Shown: in pieces, positions 6,404 through 9,755 of the stretch
Layout of the letters: every line of letters starts with the position of its first letter
Numbering within the stretch: the stretch's first letter is position 1
Assembly (NCBI GenBank): GCA_002382045.1
Contig: DFZJ01000223.1
Coordinates: 1-9,755, forward strand
Length of the DNA: 9,755 bases
Source: Syntrophaceae bacterium UBA4059
GTDB taxonomy: Bacteria; Desulfobacterota; Syntrophia; Syntrophales; Smithellaceae
Direction: 5' to 3'
Position numbers and translations under genes: made by a program
Notes under the pieces: generated by a model
The model's database searches: none
Seen by the model: only the letters and a program-made list of their open reading frames with translations
What the model was told of the DNA's origin: nothing

Positions 6404-8283
6404 TGAGGCCTGTGCAGACCAAAAAATCCGATCGATTCGGGCTCGTCCGCCCCGGTGTGGAGGCCCACACGCTGGGTATCAATTCGGTGCAGCAGCTTCT
6501 CGAACAATGCGGTATCACTGCGGTCATCGCCGATGCAAACGTCTGTTCGGCCATTGACAGGCCCCATCTCTCTGAATCCGTTTCCGATGTTGAACAATGG
6601 TTGCGCGTGCATCGCATCACGATGCTGGGTTTCAGTTACCGCCTTGATCCCGAGCAGGGGGCTGATTTTTTTGCCCACTGGACGCATCACCTGAAGGAGC
6701 GACGTCTGTTTGTCGAGCAGGGCGGGCCACTACGCGGGTTGTTTTTTGCGGGATTGCCGCAGGCCTGCGAACTGGTTTGCAACCGCGTTCCTGAAGTTTC
6801 TGGCGTTTTCGCCGGAGATGAGACACCGTCGGAAACGCTGGCAGTCCTCGGCATCGAGACCACCTGGGTGCCTTCCGAAATTTCCGGAGGCATCGCCTAT
6901 GATGAGGCTCGTCTCGCGTTTGGCCGGGACCTGATCCGAGGGGGCGGGCATCTCGCGATCAAGCCCGTAGATCGGTCGGGATATAAAGAATTCGGAACCG
7001 GACGCGACACACTGATTGCGCGCCTCCATGACGCCCGCAGGCGAGGCTTACCGCCCGTCATGCGTGCGCATGTCGGCCCGTTTCTTCCCGACCGGGAAGA
7101 GGCAGTTCGCCTGTTTGTCGACTGGACTCGGCGGCTCGCAGCGTCCGGCCATCTCGATGTGCTTTCCATCGGCACATCCCAGCTTACGCAATCTGATTTT
7201 GGCAATGATTGGGGCGACCGGCCCAACGGCGGCGGTGTTCCCATCAACTCTCCTGCGGAGTACGAACAGGTGTGGAACGCAGCGCGTCCCATGCTTGTGC
7301 GCACCTATGCCGGTACCCGCGATGTTCCGGCGCTGGCCAGAATCCACGAAGACACGCTCAATATCGCGTGGCACGCCCTTTCGCTGTGGTGGTTCTGCCG
7401 GATTGACGGACGCGGACCCAATCCGCTTAGCGACAACCTCAGGGAGCATGTCGAAGCGCTGCGCTTCATTGCCTCCACGGGTAAGCCGTTTGAACCCAAT
7501 GTGCCTCATCACTTTGCGTTCCGCGGCGCCGATGATGTGACTTACATTGTTTCTGCGTTTCTTGCGGCTAAGCTTGCCAAAAAGCTGGGCATCCGCCATC
7601 TGGTCCTTCAGAACATGCTCAATACTCCGCGCTACATCTGGGGTGTGCAGGATATGGCTAAATCGCGGGCGATGCTGCGGCTGATTCGTCAACTGGAGGA
7701 TGATCGTTTCACCGTGATTCTTCAGCCCCGCGGAGGACTCGATTATTTTTCCCACGATCAGGAGAAGGCAAAAGCGCAGCTGGCGGCCGTTACGGCATTG
7801 ATGGACGACATCGAACCCGCTGATCCGCTCAGTCCGCCGATGATCCATGTTGTCAGCTATTCGGAGGGATCCCATCTGGCAGATCCACCCGTCATTGATG
7901 AGAGCATTCAGATCACGCGGTTTGCGCTTGAGGAATATCGCCGGCTGCGGAAAAAGGGTGACGTGGATGACATGACCGACCACGTTGAAGTGCGCTTGCG
8001 AATGACCGATCTTCTCGAACAAGCGCGAACGATCATCACCGCGATCGAATCGAACGTGCCTGATCCTTATAGCGCGGACGGATTTTACCGCATTTTTGCC
8101 GACGGATTCCTTCCCGTTCCCTATTTATGGGAATGCCGGCAGGATTTTATAAAAGCAACACAGTGGCGCACGAAAGCTTCAGGTGGTGTGATCAAAGTAG
8201 TGGACGAGACCGGCGCGGTGATATCCGCCGCCGATCGCGTCCGTTTTATCCTTGACCAAGCCAGGGCGGACGGCGCTTCATGA
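6403..8283 (+). CDS. Fused B12-binding-like and glutamate-mutase-epsilon-like protein
   Basis: The 626-residue protein looks like a one-chain version of a coenzyme-B12 carbon-skeleton mutase of the glutamate mutase type, whose usual form has separate S and E chains. Residues 10-150 resemble the S (B12-binding) subunit: FGLVRPGVEAHTLG contains E-A-H-T-L-G at 20-25, matching D-x-H-x-x-G with Asp to Glu; H22 would be the lower cobalt ligand. Residues about 200-620 align by eye with the C. cochlearium E-subunit barrel throughout (VMRAHVG with QPRAG; LVRTYAGT with QARHGT; GFLPVPYLWECR near the C-terminus). Of the three substrate-binding arginines, R66 and R149 appear kept, R100 appears to be Gln, and Glu171 an Asp. 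Substrate may therefore not be glutamate. ATGs at 6400 and 6403 are both possible; GGAGG is three and six bases away, favouring 6403. The gene overlaps its upstream neighbour. Confidence 0.72.
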   Translation: MRPVQTKKSDRFGLVRPGVEAHTLGINSVQQLLEQCGITAVIADANVCSAIDRPHLSESVSDVEQWLRVHRITMLGFSYRLDPEQGADFFAHWTHHLKERRLFVEQGGPLRGLFFAGLPQACELVCNRVPEVSGVFAGDETPSETLAVLGIETTWVPSEISGGIAYDEARLAFGRDLIRGGGHLAIKPVDRSGYKEFGTGRDTLIARLHDARRRGLPPVMRAHVGPFLPDREEAVRLFVDWTRRLAASGHLDVLSIGTSQLTQSDFGNDWGDRPNGGGVPINSPAEYEQVWNAARPMLVRTYAGTRDVPALARIHEDTLNIAWHALSLWWFCRIDGRGPNPLSDNLREHVEALRFIASTGKPFEPNVPHHFAFRGADDVTYIVSAFLAAKLAKKLGIRHLVLQNMLNTPRYIWGVQDMAKSRAMLRLIRQLEDDRFTVILQPRGGLDYFSHDQEKAKAQLAAVTALMDDIEPADPLSPPMIHVVSYSEGSHLADPPVIDESIQITRFALEEYRRLRKKGDVDDMTDHVEVRLRMTDLLEQARTIITAIESNVPDPYSADGFYRIFADGFLPVPYLWECRQDFIKATQWRTKASGGVIKVVDETGAVISAADRVRFILDQARADGAS

Positions 8284-8296
8284 AAGGAGTTGAAAC

Positions 8297-9619
8297 ATGG
8301 CAGCTATTGCAGGAGTTTTTACAGCACAGAGCGAGATGATGGTCGAGCGGATGCTTAAACGGATGGCGCACCGCGAACACGGTGGGATACGGATGCAAAC
8401 CCTAACCAACGCGACACTGGGCGTGGTAAGGACTGAGCGCCAGTCGCCAGCCTCCGATAACGGCATGGTGGAAGACTCGGCCAGCGATCAGCATTACGCC
8501 CTGGCCGGGCAGGCCAATGGCCTTCCTCTGCTCGAACGCGATGCCCTCGGGGTTGTGCCGCTATATTATGGCCGCCGGGAAGACGGCGCTTTATGCTTTG
8601 CCTCAGAGGTCAAGGGCCTGCTGGAAGCGACAAGCGATGTTAACGAGTTACCTCCCGGTTGCCGCTTCGATGGAAAGAAGTTTGAGCGATATTTTGAACT
8701 GACCCAGTCCGCCCCGTTGACGGACGCGCCAGATCATATTGCGGCCGAGCTGCGTTTACGTCTGGAATCGGCCATCCAAAAGCGGATCAATTCCGACGAG
8801 ATCGGTTGCTATCTGTCCGGCGGGCTTGATTCCAGTGCTATGGCGGCCCTAGCACGGCCGCATGTTAAAAGGCTCTGGACCGTTGCTGCAGGCGTTGCGG
8901 GAGCGCCGGATCTGGCGTATGCCCGGGAGGTCTCTGATTTCATCAAGTCCGATCACCACGAAGTTATTGTTACGCTCGAAGACATGCTACGCGTCCTGCC
9001 TGATGTGATCTGGCGCCTTGAATCATTTGATGCATTACTCGTCCGCTCCAGCATTATGCAATATTTCGCGTCGCAGCAAATCCGTCAGTTTTCAGCCGAG
9101 GCCTTCTCCGGCGAGGGAGGAGACGAGCTGTTCGCGGGATATGCGTACCTGAAGAATTTGCCGCGCGAGCGGCTGGATGCCGAGTTAATCAACATCACCT
9201 GCCGGCTCCACAACACCGCCCTTCAGCGGGTGGATCGCTGCTCGTCCGCTTACGGGCTGCGCGCACATGTGTGTTTTCTTGATATGGATGTTGTGGAACT
9301 AGCGATTCAAATCCCCATTGACCTGAAGCTGCGAGGCGGAGTCGAAAAGTGGATTCTCCGCGAGGCTGTTTCCGATATTCTGCCCGAACGGGTTCTCAAT
9401 CGCACCAAAGCCAAATTCTGGGAAGGTGCGGGCGTGCAGGACCTTCTTGCCAATCATGCGGAATCGGCCATTTCCGATTCTGACTTTGCTCGCGAGCGCA
9501 CGCTTCCGAATGGCTGGGTGCTCGGCGGCAAGGAAGAATTGCTGTACTATCGCATTTTCCGCGAACGGCTCGGTGCGATCGCCAACCTCGACTGGATGGG
9601 CCGTACGCCGGGTTCTTAA
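8297..9619 (+). CDS. Asparagine-synthetase-like amide ligase lacking the glutaminase cysteine (beta-lactam-synthetase-like)
   Basis: The 440-residue protein has the AsnB two-domain plan, but its first domain is degenerate. AsnB starts M-C-G-I-A-G; this one starts MAAIAGVF, so the glutamine-hydrolysing Cys2 is Ala. The N-terminal domain is also short (about 120 residues against about 200), and the NGEIYN-type glutamine-binding segment is missing, while RDALGVVPLYY and FASEVKGLLE remain. The synthetase domain keeps the ATP-pyrophosphatase loop SGGLDSS (174-180) and SGEGGDELFAGY (271-282), so it should still adenylate a carboxylate. NRTKAKFWEGAG (368-379) carries the lysine expected near the active site. 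Loss of Cys2 is the hallmark of beta-lactam and carbapenam synthetases, which use a substrate amine instead of ammonia. AAAGGAG lies seven bases before the ATG, so the missing Cys is not a start error. The gene begins 13 bases after the mutase-like gene. Confidence 0.85.
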   Translation: MAAIAGVFTAQSEMMVERMLKRMAHREHGGIRMQTLTNATLGVVRTERQSPASDNGMVEDSASDQHYALAGQANGLPLLERDALGVVPLYYGRREDGALCFASEVKGLLEATSDVNELPPGCRFDGKKFERYFELTQSAPLTDAPDHIAAELRLRLESAIQKRINSDEIGCYLSGGLDSSAMAALARPHVKRLWTVAAGVAGAPDLAYAREVSDFIKSDHHEVIVTLEDMLRVLPDVIWRLESFDALLVRSSIMQYFASQQIRQFSAEAFSGEGGDELFAGYAYLKNLPRERLDAELINITCRLHNTALQRVDRCSSAYGLRAHVCFLDMDVVELAIQIPIDLKLRGGVEKWILREAVSDILPERVLNRTKAKFWEGAGVQDLLANHAESAISDSDFARERTLPNGWVLGGKEELLYYRIFRERLGAIANLDWMGRTPGS

Positions 9620-9622
9620 TAG

Positions 9623-9755
9623 TTTGGCGGTATTTATGTTGAGAACCTTGTTCCGAAAGGCGCTCCGGACAAGGGTGCTGCCCTTACGCATTTGATGAAT
9701 CAGGCAGGGTGTCCGAAAGGATTTTTCGTTGGAGATGATGAAACGGATGAAGACG
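9623..9755 (+). pseudogene. C-terminal fragment of a trehalose-6-phosphate phosphatase (OtsB, HAD family), running off the window
   Basis: A frame of 44 codons without a stop directly follows the tandem stops TAA TAG (9617-9622) that end the amide-ligase gene, in that same frame. It reads GGIYVENLVPKGAPDKGAAL, then LMNQAGCPKGFFVGDDETDE. This matches the second half of OtsB: the PxGxxKGxAL segment with the HAD motif III lysine, and the motif IV acidic signature GDDxTDED (9731-9754). The first half, with the DFDGTL nucleophile motif, is absent, and there is no start codon or ribosome binding site at the beginning. It is therefore a 5'-truncated remnant, or the tail of a gene cut by insertion of the cassette. 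An internal in-frame ATG exists (LMN) but would give no catalytic core. The downstream end is unseen. Confidence 0.72.

Noticed and set aside
7048..8022. Long minus-strand open frame of 324 codons
   Set aside because: It lies opposite the mutase-like gene, has no recognisable domain or good ribosome binding site, and is the kind of shadow frame common opposite GC-rich genes.
4696..9620. CTTAAT at 4696-4701 and 9615-9620 as a target-site duplication around the cassette
   Set aside because: A shared six-mer within two short flanks is likely by chance, and no transposase, integrase or terminal inverted repeats accompany it.

Overview
The window carries an intact ectoine operon (ectA, ectB, ectC), two cell-envelope genes (a LapA-domain membrane protein and a secreted M23 endopeptidase), and a compact three-gene cassette of unusual enzymes. 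The cassette is flanked by pieces of what looks like a trehalose (otsA-otsB) locus. All genes are on the + strand, most are preceded by strong AGGAG-type ribosome binding sites, and the organism is a Gram-negative-type bacterium that copes with salt or drought. The gene families would suit a Desulfobacterota (deltaproteobacterial) or related environmental lineage, but this placement is a guess.

Layout. 1-462: 3' part of an unrecognised gene containing an internal duplication. 463-666: non-coding region with a possible ectA promoter. 667-2843: ectABC, tightly coupled, with no ectD, dedicated aspartokinase or regulator in view. 2982-4378: LapA-like protein and M23 peptidase. 4379-4738: no intact gene; about 4487-4723 reads as a frameshifted C-terminal remnant of a trehalose-6-phosphate synthase (OtsA). 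4739-9619: the three-gene cassette. 9623-9755: an open frame with no upstream start that reads as the C-terminal part of a trehalose-6-phosphate phosphatase (OtsB), running off the window.

The cassette encodes (i) a PTS EIIA-type domain fused to an octopine/nopaline (opine) dehydrogenase, (ii) a protein joining an N-terminal B12-binding-like domain to a glutamate-mutase-epsilon-like barrel, and (iii) an asparagine-synthetase-like amide ligase that has lost the catalytic Cys2 and much of its glutaminase domain, as in beta-lactam synthetases. The first two genes overlap by a few bases and the third starts 13 bases after the second, so they are probably co-transcribed. Together they suggest a small-molecule pathway in which an amino-acid skeleton is rearranged, reductively coupled to a keto acid, and closed or ligated through an amide bond without glutamine. 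I know of no described pathway with this combination. Its position between otsA and otsB remnants, just downstream of ectABC, raises the possibility that it makes a compatible solute or opine/lactam-type metabolite and displaced a trehalose locus. That role is inference.
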